Below, piece by piece: positions 6,713 through 14,412 of a DNA stretch of 17,415 bases; the stretch's first letter is position 1, and every line of letters begins with the position of its first letter. The notes beneath the pieces are model-generated. The model saw nothing but the letters and a program-made list of their open reading frames with translations, searched no databases and was not told the DNA's origin. Source of the stretch: Oscillospiraceae bacterium (GTDB taxonomy: Bacteria > Bacillota > Clostridia > Oscillospirales > Ruminococcaceae); contig JAUNBN010000008.1 in assembly GCA_030527085.1 (NCBI GenBank), positions 1 to 17,415 on the forward strand, in the 5' to 3' direction. Position numbers and translations under genes: made by a program.

Positions 6713-7555
6713 TTAAAACTCGGCGCAAAAACCGCAGAATCCGCGGCTGAAGCCCGCGCTTTCCAGCGCTCTGAAGCCTTCCTCGCCCGTGCAGTGGCAG
6801 GCGATGAACCGCTTCGGCCCCTTTTCGCGCAGCCAGGCCGCCGTCAGCTCGGCCCTCTCCGGCCCGTGGGCGACAAGATGGGTTCCGCCTATGGCGGCTA
6901 AGACCTCGCGGCCGAGCCGCCTTCGCGCGCACTCGATGATATTGCAGGCCCCGGTGTGCGCGCAGCCCGTCGCGACTACGAGGCCGCCCTCGGTCTCGAA
7001 GGCGAGGGCTATTTCGTCGCGGTAGTCGTCGGGTATCCATTTGTCCTCGCGGTAGATCAGGTCGCTCTCGTCTATAGTCTCGAAATCTACGCTGCGCTCG
7101 ATGTTCGTCAGAATATAAGCGCCCTCGAACTCGGGCACGGGGAGAAGGGGAGCCTCAACATAGCGCACTCTAGCGCGAAGGCGGCAGAGCAGCTCGGGGG
7201 AGAGCGGGCTGGAGGTGGGCATGATAAGCCCCTCCTCGTCCTCGCGCCGCCAGCCGCTCTGTTTGTAGAAGTGCGGGGAGATGTAGACTCTCGGCCTTAT
7301 ATCTTTATATTCATCCAATAGCGCTATGAGACCGCCCGTATGGTCAAAATGGTTGTGGGAGAGCGCGACTGCCTTTAATCTGCCTAGGTCGCGTCCCAGC
7401 GCGGCGGCGTTGCTTATAAAAAGCCGTGTCGAGCCCGTGTCCAGCAAAAGGGAGTTCTCCCCCCGCTCGAAGAGCAGCGCGAAGCCGTGTTCGGACTTCG
7501 CCCCGCCGCTCTCTATATTGTCGCAGAGCACGCTGACGCGCAGCTTATCAGTCAT
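6713..7555 (-). CDS. MBL-fold metallohydrolase (dihydropterin-ribofuranosylaminobenzene phosphate synthase-like)
   Basis: A 280-residue metallo-beta-lactamase-fold protein. The metal motif HNHFDH (67-72) is complete, with further candidate ligands in GCAHTG (197-202), GGTHLVAHG (223-231) and ACHCTG (252-257). This pattern matches the group often named after archaeal 7,8-dihydropterin-6-yl-methyl-4-(beta-D-ribofuranosyl)aminobenzene 5'-phosphate synthase, whose bacterial role is unknown. Vicinal Cys residues at the end (CGFC) are also common there. A longer reading frame extends to 7609, but the ATG at 7555 has a near-perfect AAGGAGGT site just before it and matches the conserved N-terminus. 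It is the first gene of the operon with dapF and dapL; no link of this family to lysine synthesis is known to me. Confidence 0.85.
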   Translation of the reverse strand: MTDKLRVSVLCDNIESGGAKSEHGFALLFERGENSLLLDTGSTRLFISNAAALGRDLGRLKAVALSHNHFDHTGGLIALLDEYKDIRPRVYISPHFYKQSGWRREDEEGLIMPTSSPLSPELLCRLRARVRYVEAPLLPVPEFEGAYILTNIERSVDFETIDESDLIYREDKWIPDDYRDEIALAFETEGGLVVATGCAHTGACNIIECARRRLGREVLAAIGGTHLVAHGPERAELTAAWLREKGPKRFIACHCTGEEGFRALESAGFSRGFCGFCAEF

Positions 7556-7596
7556 TTTAAACCTCCTTCTGGAATGACCCGTTCGCGGGGAAGCCG

Positions 7597-7614
7597 CAGC
7601 ATTAAACACGCTTT
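7597..7614. repeat. Stand-alone tail motif of the palindrome family
   Basis: GCAGCATTAAACACGCTT lies after CGCGGGGAAG, which may be the remains of a right arm. Nearly the same words follow the palindromes at 7692-7724 and, more loosely, at 787-812 and 934-974. Confidence 0.35.
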
Positions 7615-7691
7615 TTGGACGCTGCAGTTTTTAGAACGCGATTGCGGGCCGCTCCCGCTCCTTTGAAAGCGACTCGTTGCGTGGATATTTC

Positions 7692-7737
7692 GCTGTATTC
7701 CCCGCCTTCGGCGGAGGATTCAGCATTTTACACGCTG
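7692..7737. repeat. Imperfect palindrome of the GCC-TTC-GGC family plus tail, between divergent genes
   Basis: Arms 7692-7706 and 7710-7724 flank TTC (7707-7709), with three mismatched positions. TCAGCATTTTACACGCTGA follows (overlapping the right arm), similar to the tail at 7597-7614. It lies between the leftward MBL-dapF-dapL operon and rightward hflX, where neither transcript needs a terminator. Confidence 0.7.
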
Positions 7738-7786
7738 ACAGGCCGCTCCGACCCTTTTAATTCTATGGATTATCTGTGGGGATATG

Positions 7787-7795
7787 TGATATTAT
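7787..7795 (+). promoter_or_regulatory. Extended -10 promoter of hflX
   Basis: TGA-TATTAT (7787-7795) fits an extended -10 element. No good -35 is seen at the usual distance. The predicted start of transcription is at about 7802, next to the hflX ATG at 7803. Confidence 0.5.
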
Positions 7796-7802
7796 TGCAT
7801 TT

Positions 7803-9089
7803 ATGAGTGAAGTTTACAAGGACGAAACGGGAGCCTGGCCCACCGCGCGAGAGGGCTCCGAGAGGGCCGTTACGCTCTCGCTGGACAGCGGAGAATACGA
7901 TATCGACGAGGCGCTCTCGGAGCTGGCCGCGCTCTGCGACACGGCGGGGGCCGAGGTGCTCGCTCAGGCGGTGCAGAAGCGCGAGCGGCCCGACAAGGGC
8001 AGCTTTGCGGGCGCGGGTAAGCTCGAGGAGAGAAAGGAGCTCTGCGAGAGCCTCGAGGCCGAGCTGCTCGTGGTGGACGGCGAGCTCAGCGGCGCGCAGC
8101 TGAGAAACATAGAGGACGCCACAGACGTCCGCGTTATAGACCGCACCACGCTCATTCTCGATATATTCGCGCGCGCTGCGAAAAGCGCCGAGGGCAAGCT
8201 GCAAGTAGAGCTCGCCCAGCTCGCTTACCGCCTGCCGAGGCTTGCGGGCTCGCGCCGGGAGCTCTCGCGGCTGGGCGGCGGCATAGGTACGCGCGGCCCC
8301 GGCGAGAGCAAGCTCGAGAGCGACAGGCGCTATATCCGCTCGCGCATGGCGGCGCTCAAAGCCCGCCTGGAGCTTTTGGAGGCGCGGCGCGGGGAGACCC
8401 GCCGCTCGCGGGAAAAGCGGGGCGTGCCCGTGGTGGCGCTGGCGGGATATACGAACGTGGGCAAATCTTCGCTTTTAAACGCGCTCACAGGCGCGGACGC
8501 GACGGTCGAAAACAAGCTCTTCGCGACGCTCGACCCCACCGCGCGCCGCCTCTCCGTAGGAGACCTTCAAAATCTGATTCTGGTCGATACCGTGGGTTTT
8601 GTGAGCCGCCTGCCGCACAGCCTGGTAGAGGCCTTTAAATCCACGCTCGAGGAGATAAAATACGCAGACCTCATACTGCTGGTGGCTGACGCGGCCTCGC
8701 CCTCGCGCGAGAGCCAGCTCAAGGTGGCGCGCGAGACGCTGAGCTCGCTGGGCTGCGCCGATATCCCGACGATAACCGTGTACAATAAGCGAGATCTCGC
8801 GCCCTCGGAGCCCCTGCCCGCGCTCGCGGTCTCGGCCAAAACGGGCGAGGGGTTAGATAAGCTAAAGGCCGCGATATCCGCCGCGCTGAGCGAGAGAGTA
8901 GTGCGCTGCGAGCTGCGCCTGCCCTTTGAAAAGGCGGGCCTCGCGGCGCTTTTAAGGGAGCGCGGCAACGTCCTCAAGGAGGAATATAAGGCCGATGGAC
9001 TTTATATCACCGCGACGGTCGAGCGCGCGCTCTACCCCCGCTTTGAGGAATATCTTTTGGATAGAGGCAGCGCTGAAGAGCAGGAATAA
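7803..9089 (+). CDS. hflX: Ribosome-associated GTPase HflX
   Basis: A 428-residue GTPase that binds the 50S subunit and, in studied bacteria, splits stalled or hibernating 70S ribosomes after stress. The N-terminal HflX domain (about 20-180) includes AGAGKLEE (69-76), DRTTLILDIFA (113-123) and the glycine-rich LGGGIGTRGPGESKLE (157-172). The G domain shows G1 GYTNVGKS (215-222), switch I FATLDPT (240-246), G3 DTVGF (262-266), G4 NKRD (328-331) and G5 SAK (344-346). The frame can be extended to a GTG at 7776, but neither start has a ribosome site. The ATG at 7803 is preferred because it sits right after a -10 element and gives the normal length. It is divergent to the MBL-dapF-dapL operon. Confidence 0.9.
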   Translation: MSEVYKDETGAWPTAREGSERAVTLSLDSGEYDIDEALSELAALCDTAGAEVLAQAVQKRERPDKGSFAGAGKLEERKELCESLEAELLVVDGELSGAQLRNIEDATDVRVIDRTTLILDIFARAAKSAEGKLQVELAQLAYRLPRLAGSRRELSRLGGGIGTRGPGESKLESDRRYIRSRMAALKARLELLEARRGETRRSREKRGVPVVALAGYTNVGKSSLLNALTGADATVENKLFATLDPTARRLSVGDLQNLILVDTVGFVSRLPHSLVEAFKSTLEEIKYADLILLVADAASPSRESQLKVARETLSSLGCADIPTITVYNKRDLAPSEPLPALAVSAKTGEGLDKLKAAISAALSERVVRCELRLPFEKAGLAALLRERGNVLKEEYKADGLYITATVERALYPRFEEYLLDRGSAEEQE

Positions 9090-9304
9090 GAAAAGAATAT
9101 AGCGGCAAGAAAGCGTATGTGTCGCCTGAGGCTCATTCAAGAACGGCGCGGGTGCTTGCGCTAAAGAAGCAAGAGCGTTCGGGCGCGAAGGTATGAGGAA
9201 TCACCCCGGCGCGGGAAGTTGCGCTAATTAACAGAGTGCAATATACGCGCGAGCGGCCTCGCAGTGCGCGAAGCGCGGGCGAGGCGCTATGAAGGGTGAG
9301 GCCT

Positions 9305-9333
9305 CGGAGAGGGGCGGCAAGAGCCCCTCTCCG
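9305..9333. other. 11-bp stem hairpin in the hflX-yqeK gap
   Basis: CGGAGAGGGGC (9305-9315) and GCCCCTCTCCG (9323-9333) are exact complements around a 7-nt loop. It lies about 215 nt after hflX and has no T-run, so it is not a clear terminator. The rest of 9090-9440 contains no gene I can support. Confidence 0.5.
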
Positions 9334-9440
9334 ACTTGCAAAATCTACTGAAACCGTGATTTTTTCAGATGTCATTCTTACTGAACAAAAAATCCGGTTT
9401 CAAAGCTCCGATTGTTTACGCCCTTGACCTTGGGTGGGGG

Positions 9441-9465
9441 TGCGGGGGACGCAGTAACCCCCGCA
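9441..9465. other. GC-rich hairpin at the front of the tandem repeat
   Basis: TGCGGGGG (9441-9448) pairs with CCCCCGCA (9458-9465) around a 9-nt loop. Its right arm overlaps the first unit of the tandem repeat that follows. Confidence 0.5.
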
Positions 9466-9625
9466 AAAGCCTTTTGTTACTTTTCGGCACGAAAAGTAAA
9501 TAAAAAGCCCTTGAACTTAAGAAGAAAGAGGGCACGCGCTAAACTACCGCAAAAGCCTTTTGTTACTTTTCGGCACGAAAAGTAAGTAAAAAAGCCCTTG
9601 AACTTAAAGAGGAAGAGGGTACGCG
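9461..9625. repeat. Two-copy tandem repeat, 86-bp period, each unit with a hairpin
   Basis: Unit 1 is 9461-9538 and unit 2 is 9547-9625; they are nearly identical over about 78 bp. Each holds the 9-bp stem TTACTTTTC / GAAAAGTAA around GGCAC (9477-9499 and 9563-9585). The start of a third unit (CCCCCGCGAAGGCC) follows near 9630-9643 and then breaks off. No reading frame runs through it. It lies in the gap before the yqeK operon; I see no clear promoter in 9626-9714. Confidence 0.85.
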
Positions 9626-9714
9626 TAATCCCCCGCGAAGGCCATTAAAAATGCAAGCTGCGCTCCACAAGATCCGAAATATATAACAACTATAAAACAG
9701 GAAGGAATGAGCTT

Positions 9715-10284
9715 ATGAACTCAAGCGAAGCAAAAGAGTTCGCGCGCTCCATGCAGAGCGACGAGCGCTTTTACCACAGCTGCTGCGTGGCCGAGGCCGC
9801 CGAGCGGCTGGCAAGGCGCTGGGACGCGGACGAAGAAAAGGCTCTCGAGGCGGCCTTTCTGCACGATATTCTCAAGGAGAGCGACAAGGGAGTTTTATTG
9901 CAAATGCTGAAGGGCTCTGATATAATATCCTTTACGCAAATTGAAAAATGCCCTGCCCTCTGGCACTCCTACGCGGGCGGAATCTATGTTGAAAAGGAAC
10001 TCGGCTGCTCGCGGGAAATTGCCGACGCCGTCCGCTACCACACCGCGGGCCGCGCCGGAATGACCTTGCTGGACAAGATAGTTTTTCTCGCAGACTACAT
10101 CTCCGCCGACCGCGAGTTCAAGGGCGCTGAAGAAGCGCGCGAGCTGGCCTTTCAGTTTCTGGATAAAGCCTGCCTTACGGCCTTGAGAAACGGGCTCGTC
10201 CACCTCTTCAAGCAGTACCGCTTCGTGAATCTCGACTCGGTCGAAGCCTATAACTACTACCTTGATTCGGAGGATTCGAAATGA
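9715..10284 (+). CDS. yqeK: HD-domain phosphohydrolase YqeK (symmetrical Ap4A hydrolase family)
   Basis: A 189-residue HD-superfamily protein. Members studied in Firmicutes split diadenosine tetraphosphate into two ADP. Metal-binding positions are present: His21, His50-Asp51 in HDILKE (50-55), His84 in WHSYAG (83-88), His109 in YHTAGRAGMTLLDKIVF (108-124) and Asp127 in LADYISADR (125-133). AGGAAGGA lies 8 nt before the ATG. The stop overlaps the ATG of the LCP gene in ATGA. It is the first gene of a compact operon with LCP, rsfS and leuS. The usual upstream partner nadD is absent here; instead the repeat-rich gap precedes it. Confidence 0.92.
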   Translation: MNSSEAKEFARSMQSDERFYHSCCVAEAAERLARRWDADEEKALEAAFLHDILKESDKGVLLQMLKGSDIISFTQIEKCPALWHSYAGGIYVEKELGCSREIADAVRYHTAGRAGMTLLDKIVFLADYISADREFKGAEEARELAFQFLDKACLTALRNGLVHLFKQYRFVNLDSVEAYNYYLDSEDSK

Positions 10285-11402
10285 CGGATAATACCGAAAA
10301 CCAAAATACAATCGAGCAGCCCGCTATCGCCGAGGGCTCCGCCAGTCAGGAGACGGCGAGGAAGAGGGGAAAGATAAAGGAAGTATTGCAGAAAAACAAG
10401 GGCGCGAGAATAGCCCTCGCGCTCGTGGCGCTGGCGCTCGTCGCCTGCATAGTGCTCGCGCTTTTGGGCATAGCGCCCTTCGGCACGCTCTCCGGTATAC
10501 GCGAGGAGTGGAAGACGCCCAGCTACCTGCGCGACCAGACCATAAACATTCTCGTCTGCGGCATAGCTTTCGATTCCCAGGGCGACGAGGAGCACCAGGA
10601 CCGCCTCTCCGATGTTATAATGGTAGCCAACTTCGACCGCGAGGCGGGTAATGTCAACATCCTGCAAATACCGCGCGACACCTATGTCGGCGACGACCTC
10701 GTGCGCTACGGCAAGATAAACGGCCTCACCAACTGGGGTTACCTGGACGGCAGCATGGAGGCCGGGGTGCTGCCCCTTATAGATACAATAAACGAGCAGT
10801 TCGCGCTGCCGGTGGACAATTACGTCTTAATCACTATGGAGGGCTTCCGCACGGCGGTGGATATGCTAGGCGGCGTGGAGGTCACGCTGCCCGAGGCGGT
10901 CGATTTCGGCAACGGCACGGTGCTCGAGGCCGGAACCCATCTGCTCGACGGAGCTATGGCCGAGCAGTTCGTGCGCTACCGCGACGTCTGGACGGGCGAC
11001 ATCTACAGAATAAACAACCAGCGCTACTTTATGGCTGCGCTGATGAATAAGCTTATGGAGTTGGACACGAGAACGATGGTCAGCCTCGCCAGCGCCATCT
11101 TCCCCTATCTCGAAACGGACTTCACCGTGAGCGAGATAATCTCTCTGGCAAGCGAGGCGCGGGGCATGAGCACCGACAATGTACGGTTGCTGCACGTTCC
11201 CGGCGAGGGCGTTTCGCGCTACGGGCAGTACGGCGTTGACGTTTTCAGCGTACACAAGCAGGCGCTGGCGGATATGCTCAACGAGTATATGCGCCCCTAT
11301 TCGGACGATGTTTCCGAAACGGAGCTTAACTGTATAGAGATACAGAACACCACCACGGACTACGATGATGAGGGCACAATACTCGGCGAAATCGCCTCAT
11401 AA
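10281..11402 (+). CDS. LytR-CpsA-Psr (LCP) family glycopolymer ligase
   Basis: A 373-residue membrane enzyme that in Firmicutes transfers wall teichoic acids or other glycopolymers from a lipid carrier to peptidoglycan. It has a charged cytoplasmic tail (1-41), one membrane helix (42-63) and an extracellular LCP domain (about 86-265). Conserved features: DRLSDVIMVANFD (107-119), LQIPRDTYV (128-136), KINGL (145-149), and the basic pocket YRDVWTGDIYRINNQR (233-248). The C-terminal 100 residues are less conserved. The ATG overlaps the yqeK stop by 4 nt. An LCP gene between yqeK and rsfS is a common clostridial arrangement. Confidence 0.92.
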   Translation: MTDNTENQNTIEQPAIAEGSASQETARKRGKIKEVLQKNKGARIALALVALALVACIVLALLGIAPFGTLSGIREEWKTPSYLRDQTINILVCGIAFDSQGDEEHQDRLSDVIMVANFDREAGNVNILQIPRDTYVGDDLVRYGKINGLTNWGYLDGSMEAGVLPLIDTINEQFALPVDNYVLITMEGFRTAVDMLGGVEVTLPEAVDFGNGTVLEAGTHLLDGAMAEQFVRYRDVWTGDIYRINNQRYFMAALMNKLMELDTRTMVSLASAIFPYLETDFTVSEIISLASEARGMSTDNVRLLHVPGEGVSRYGQYGVDVFSVHKQALADMLNEYMRPYSDDVSETELNCIEIQNTTTDYDDEGTILGEIAS

Positions 11403-11415
11403 GGGAGGGCGGGAT

Positions 11416-11766
11416 TTGAGCTCACTGGAAATAGCGCGCGCGGCCGCCTCGGCTCTCGACAGCAAGCTGGGCCGGGATATAAAAATAATCAAGATAGCCG
11501 ACCTTACAGTTATAGCGGACTACTTCGTGATAGCAACGGGCACGAGCAACACCCAGGTAAAGGCGCTGGCCTCAGAGGTGGAGCACAAGCTCGAGGAGCA
11601 GGGTCTGCGCCCGCTGAGAAGCGAGGGCGCTGAGAGCGCGCTTTGGATGCTGCTCGACTACGGCAGCGTCGTCGTTCACGTTTTCAGGCCCGAGACGAGG
11701 GAGTTTTATTCGCTCGAGCGCCTCTGGGCGGACGGCGAGGAGATAGAGACAGGCTTTGAGGAATAA
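11416..11766 (+). CDS. rsfS: Ribosomal silencing factor RsfS
   Basis: A 116-residue protein that binds ribosomal protein uL14 and blocks joining of the 50S and 30S subunits when nutrients run low. Seen: LTVIADYFVIATGTSNTQVKA (30-50), the stretch SALWMLLDYGSVVVHVF (74-90), and the ending FYSLERLW (97-104), all standard for the family. The TTG at 11416 is chosen because GGGAGGG (11403-11409) lies 6 nt before it and the length fits; the frame is open further upstream into the LCP gene without family similarity. It sits 13 nt after LCP and 13 nt before leuS. Confidence 0.93.
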   Translation: MSSLEIARAAASALDSKLGRDIKIIKIADLTVIADYFVIATGTSNTQVKALASEVEHKLEEQGLRPLRSEGAESALWMLLDYGSVVVHVFRPETREFYSLERLWADGEEIETGFEE

Positions 11767-11779
11767 GAAGGGGATAACA

Positions 11780-14185
11780 GTGGATTACGATTTCAGAAGC
11801 ATAGAGAAAAAGTGGCAGAGGATCTGGGAGGAAGAGGAGACCTTCAGGTGCGAAAACGACAGCGATAAGCCGAAATACTACGCGCTGGTCGAGTTCCCCT
11901 ACCCCTCGGGTAACGGGCTGCACGTCGGCCACCCGCGCCCCTATACCGCGCTGGATATAGTCGCCAGAAAGCGCCGGATGCAGGGCTACAACGTGCTCTT
12001 CCCCATGGGCTGGGATGCCTTTGGCCTGCCCACGGAAAACTACGCGATGAAGAACCACATCCACCCCGCCAAGGTGACGCACGACAACGTTCAGCGCTTT
12101 AAAGCCCAGCTCAAGTACCTGGGCTTCTCTTTCGACTGGTCTCGCGAGGTAAACACCACCGACCCGGACTACTACAAGTGGACTCAGTGGATATTTTTGC
12201 AGCTCTTCAAGCACGGTCTTGCCTATAAAAAAGAGATGGCCGTGAATTTCTGCACCTCCTGCAAGGTAGTGCTCGCCAACGAGGAAGTCGTGAACGGCGT
12301 CTGCGAGCGCTGCGGCGCTCAGGTAGTGAGAAAGGTTAAGAGCCAGTGGATGCTGGCCATTACGAAATACGCCGAGAGGCTTTTAAACGACCTCGAGACA
12401 GTGGATTACGCGGAGCGCATCAAGATACAGCAGCGCAACTGGATAGGCCGCTCGACCGGCGCTGAGGTTGTCTTCGCGACGAGCGCCGGCGACGAGCTCA
12501 AGGTTTTTACAACAAGGCCGGACACGCTCTTCGGTGCGACATATATGGTCGTAGCGCCGGAGCACGCGCTTGTGGAAAAATGGCTGCCGCTTCTGAAAAA
12601 CAAAGAGGCCGCGCTCGACTACCGCGAGCAGGCGCTGAACAAGAGCGATTTCGAGCGTACGGAGCTGATTAAGGACAAGACCGGAGTTAGGCTCGAGGGC
12701 GTTGCGGCCGTAAATCCCGTTAACGGGAAAGAGATACCCATCTTTATTTCCGACTACGTTCTCGCGAGCTACGGCACGGGAGCCATCATGGCCGTTCCCG
12801 GCCACGACCAGCGCGACTACGAATTTGCCAAGACCTTTTCGCTTCCGATAGTCGAGGTCGTGGCGGGCGGCGATATAAGCCGCGAGGCCTACACCGACTG
12901 CGACAAGGGCGTGATGGTCAATTCGGATATTTTAGACGGCCTGAGCGTGGACGAAGCCAAAAAGAAAATAGTAGAATGGCTCAAGGAGCGCGGCCTCGGC
13001 GAGGAAAAAGTGAACTACAAGCTGCGCGACTGGGTCTTTTCCCGCCAGCGCTACTGGGGCGAGCCGATACCGATAGTATACTGCGACAAGTGCGGAGAGG
13101 TGCCCCTGCCCGAGAGCGAGCTGCCCTTAAGGCTGCCCGAGCTTAGCGACTACGAGCCCGCGACGGACGGGCAGTCCCCGCTTTCAAAGCTTGAGGGCTG
13201 GGTAAACACCACCTGCCCGAAGTGCGGCGGACACGCCGTCCGCGAGACGGACACGATGCCGCAGTGGGCGGGCTCCTCCTGGTACTTTTTGCGCTACACC
13301 GACCCCCACAACGACAAGGCGCTCGCGGGGCGCGGGGCGCTCGATTACTGGACGCCGGTGGACTGGTATAACGGCGGCATGGAGCACACGACGCTGCACC
13401 TTCTCTACTCGCGCTTCTGGCACAAGTTCCTCTACGATATAGGCGTGGTGCCCACTCCGGAGCCCTACAAAAAGCGCACCAGCCACGGCATGATACTCGG
13501 CGAAAATTCCGAAAAGATGAGCAAGAGCCGCGGCAACGTGATCAACCCGGACGACATAGTCGAGAGCTACGGCGCGGACACGCTGAGGCTCTACGAGATG
13601 TTCATGGGCGACTTTGAAAACGCCGCGCCCTGGTCTATGAACAGCATGAGGGGCTGCAAGCGCTTCCTGGAGCGCGTCTGGGGCCTTATGGAGCTGAGGG
13701 TCAAAAACGAGGCGCTCTCAAAGGAGCTGGAGGGTGATTTCCACCGCGCCATAAAGAAGGTCGGCGAGGACATCGAAACTCTCAAATACAACACCGCCAT
13801 AGCGACGCTTATGGCGCTCATAAACAAGCTCTACGACAGAAAAAAAGCCACCGACGGCGAGCTTAAAGTTTTCTTGCAGCTGCTCAACCCTTTCGCGCCG
13901 CACATAAGCGAGGAGATGTTCGAGCTGCTGGGCTACGGAGGCCGCCTGGCCTACCGCGAATGGCCCTCCTACGACGAAAAGCTCTGCCTCGAGAGCGTTG
14001 TGGAGATAGGCGTTCAGGTCAACGGCAAGCTACGCTCCACGATAGAAATAGCCCGCGAGGCCTCGCAGGATGAGGCTCTTGGAATCGCCCGCGCCAATGA
14101 GAAGATAGCGCGCGAGATAGAGGGCAAGACGGTGGTAAAGGAAATATACGTCAAGGGCAAGATAGTCAATATAGTAGTAAAGTAA
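11780..14185 (+). CDS. leuS: Leucine--tRNA ligase
   Basis: A class I aminoacyl-tRNA synthetase of 801 residues, full length, that charges tRNA-Leu. The HIGH-type motif is HVGH (48-51) and the KMSKS motif is intact at 579-583. Four cysteines (Cys158, Cys161, Cys175, Cys178) form a zinc site, and two more Cys pairs lie in the later insert (CDKCG and CPKCGG). The editing domain carries the GTGAIMAVPGHDQRDYEFA region, including the Thr-rich and Asp residues used to clear mischarged tRNA. The reading frame opens at a TTG (11756) inside rsfS, but the GTG at 11780 follows AAGAAGGGG at normal spacing and gives the usual N-terminus MDYDFRSIEKKWQ. Last gene of the yqeK operon. Confidence 0.96.
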   Translation: MDYDFRSIEKKWQRIWEEEETFRCENDSDKPKYYALVEFPYPSGNGLHVGHPRPYTALDIVARKRRMQGYNVLFPMGWDAFGLPTENYAMKNHIHPAKVTHDNVQRFKAQLKYLGFSFDWSREVNTTDPDYYKWTQWIFLQLFKHGLAYKKEMAVNFCTSCKVVLANEEVVNGVCERCGAQVVRKVKSQWMLAITKYAERLLNDLETVDYAERIKIQQRNWIGRSTGAEVVFATSAGDELKVFTTRPDTLFGATYMVVAPEHALVEKWLPLLKNKEAALDYREQALNKSDFERTELIKDKTGVRLEGVAAVNPVNGKEIPIFISDYVLASYGTGAIMAVPGHDQRDYEFAKTFSLPIVEVVAGGDISREAYTDCDKGVMVNSDILDGLSVDEAKKKIVEWLKERGLGEEKVNYKLRDWVFSRQRYWGEPIPIVYCDKCGEVPLPESELPLRLPELSDYEPATDGQSPLSKLEGWVNTTCPKCGGHAVRETDTMPQWAGSSWYFLRYTDPHNDKALAGRGALDYWTPVDWYNGGMEHTTLHLLYSRFWHKFLYDIGVVPTPEPYKKRTSHGMILGENSEKMSKSRGNVINPDDIVESYGADTLRLYEMFMGDFENAAPWSMNSMRGCKRFLERVWGLMELRVKNEALSKELEGDFHRAIKKVGEDIETLKYNTAIATLMALINKLYDRKKATDGELKVFLQLLNPFAPHISEEMFELLGYGGRLAYREWPSYDEKLCLESVVEIGVQVNGKLRSTIEIAREASQDEALGIARANEKIAREIEGKTVVKEIYVKGKIVNIVVK

Positions 14186-14203
14186 ATCCGAAAACGCCAT
14201 ATA

Positions 14204-14243
14204 GCAAAAGTGTTGCCCCGCCTTTGGCAGGGCAACACTTTGC
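14204..14243. repeat. Palindrome of the GCC-TTY-GGC family after leuS
   Basis: Left arm 14204-14222, TTT spacer, right arm 14226-14243. The arms pair except for one extra A on the left and one C/A mismatch on the plus strand. It starts 18 nt after the leuS stop and could form in the leuS transcript; there is no T-run after it. The outer arm (AAGTGTTGCC) is again particular to this copy. Confidence 0.75.
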
Positions 14244-14294
14244 AAATCCCTCGCCATTTGGACGTCTCACCGACCCTGCAGGCGGCTTAAAACG

Positions 14295-14395
14295 CGGTTG
14301 ACAAGCGCGTCTGACACTCCTATCCCCCGTCGAAGGCGGGGAATATGGAGCAAAAAAACGGCACCCTCCAGCCCTTTCGACGGTTGACAAGCGCG
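14295..14395. repeat. 15-bp direct repeat flanking a decayed palindrome, upstream of rpsU
   Basis: CGGTTGACAAGCGCG occurs at 14295-14309 and exactly again at 14381-14395. Between them is a degraded member of the palindrome family (arms about 14317-14331 and 14335-14350, GAA spacer). The right copy supplies the TTGACA of the rpsU promoter. A second word, GGCGGCTTA, also occurs twice, at 14281-14289 and 14396-14404. Confidence 0.75.
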
Positions 14396-14412
14396 GGCGG
14401 CTTATGTATAAT
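14384..14412 (+). promoter_or_regulatory. Consensus sigma-A promoter of rpsU
   Basis: TTGACA (14384-14389), 17-nt spacer, TATAAT (14407-14412): a full match to the consensus at both boxes. Transcription would begin near 14419, giving a leader of about 55 nt with AAGGGAGGG before the start codon. Such strength suits a ribosomal protein gene. Confidence 0.88.

Noticed and set aside
7615..7806. 63-codon frame on the plus strand before hflX
   Set aside because: It crosses the palindrome and lacks a ribosome site.
9133..9375. 80-codon frame on the minus strand in the hflX-yqeK gap
   Set aside because: Arg/Ala/Ser-rich, as expected from chance in GC-rich DNA; no start signal or recognisable fold.
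9461..9625. Possible CRISPR array
   Set aside because: Only two long, nearly identical units with an 8-bp gap; no short repeats with unique spacers and no cas genes.
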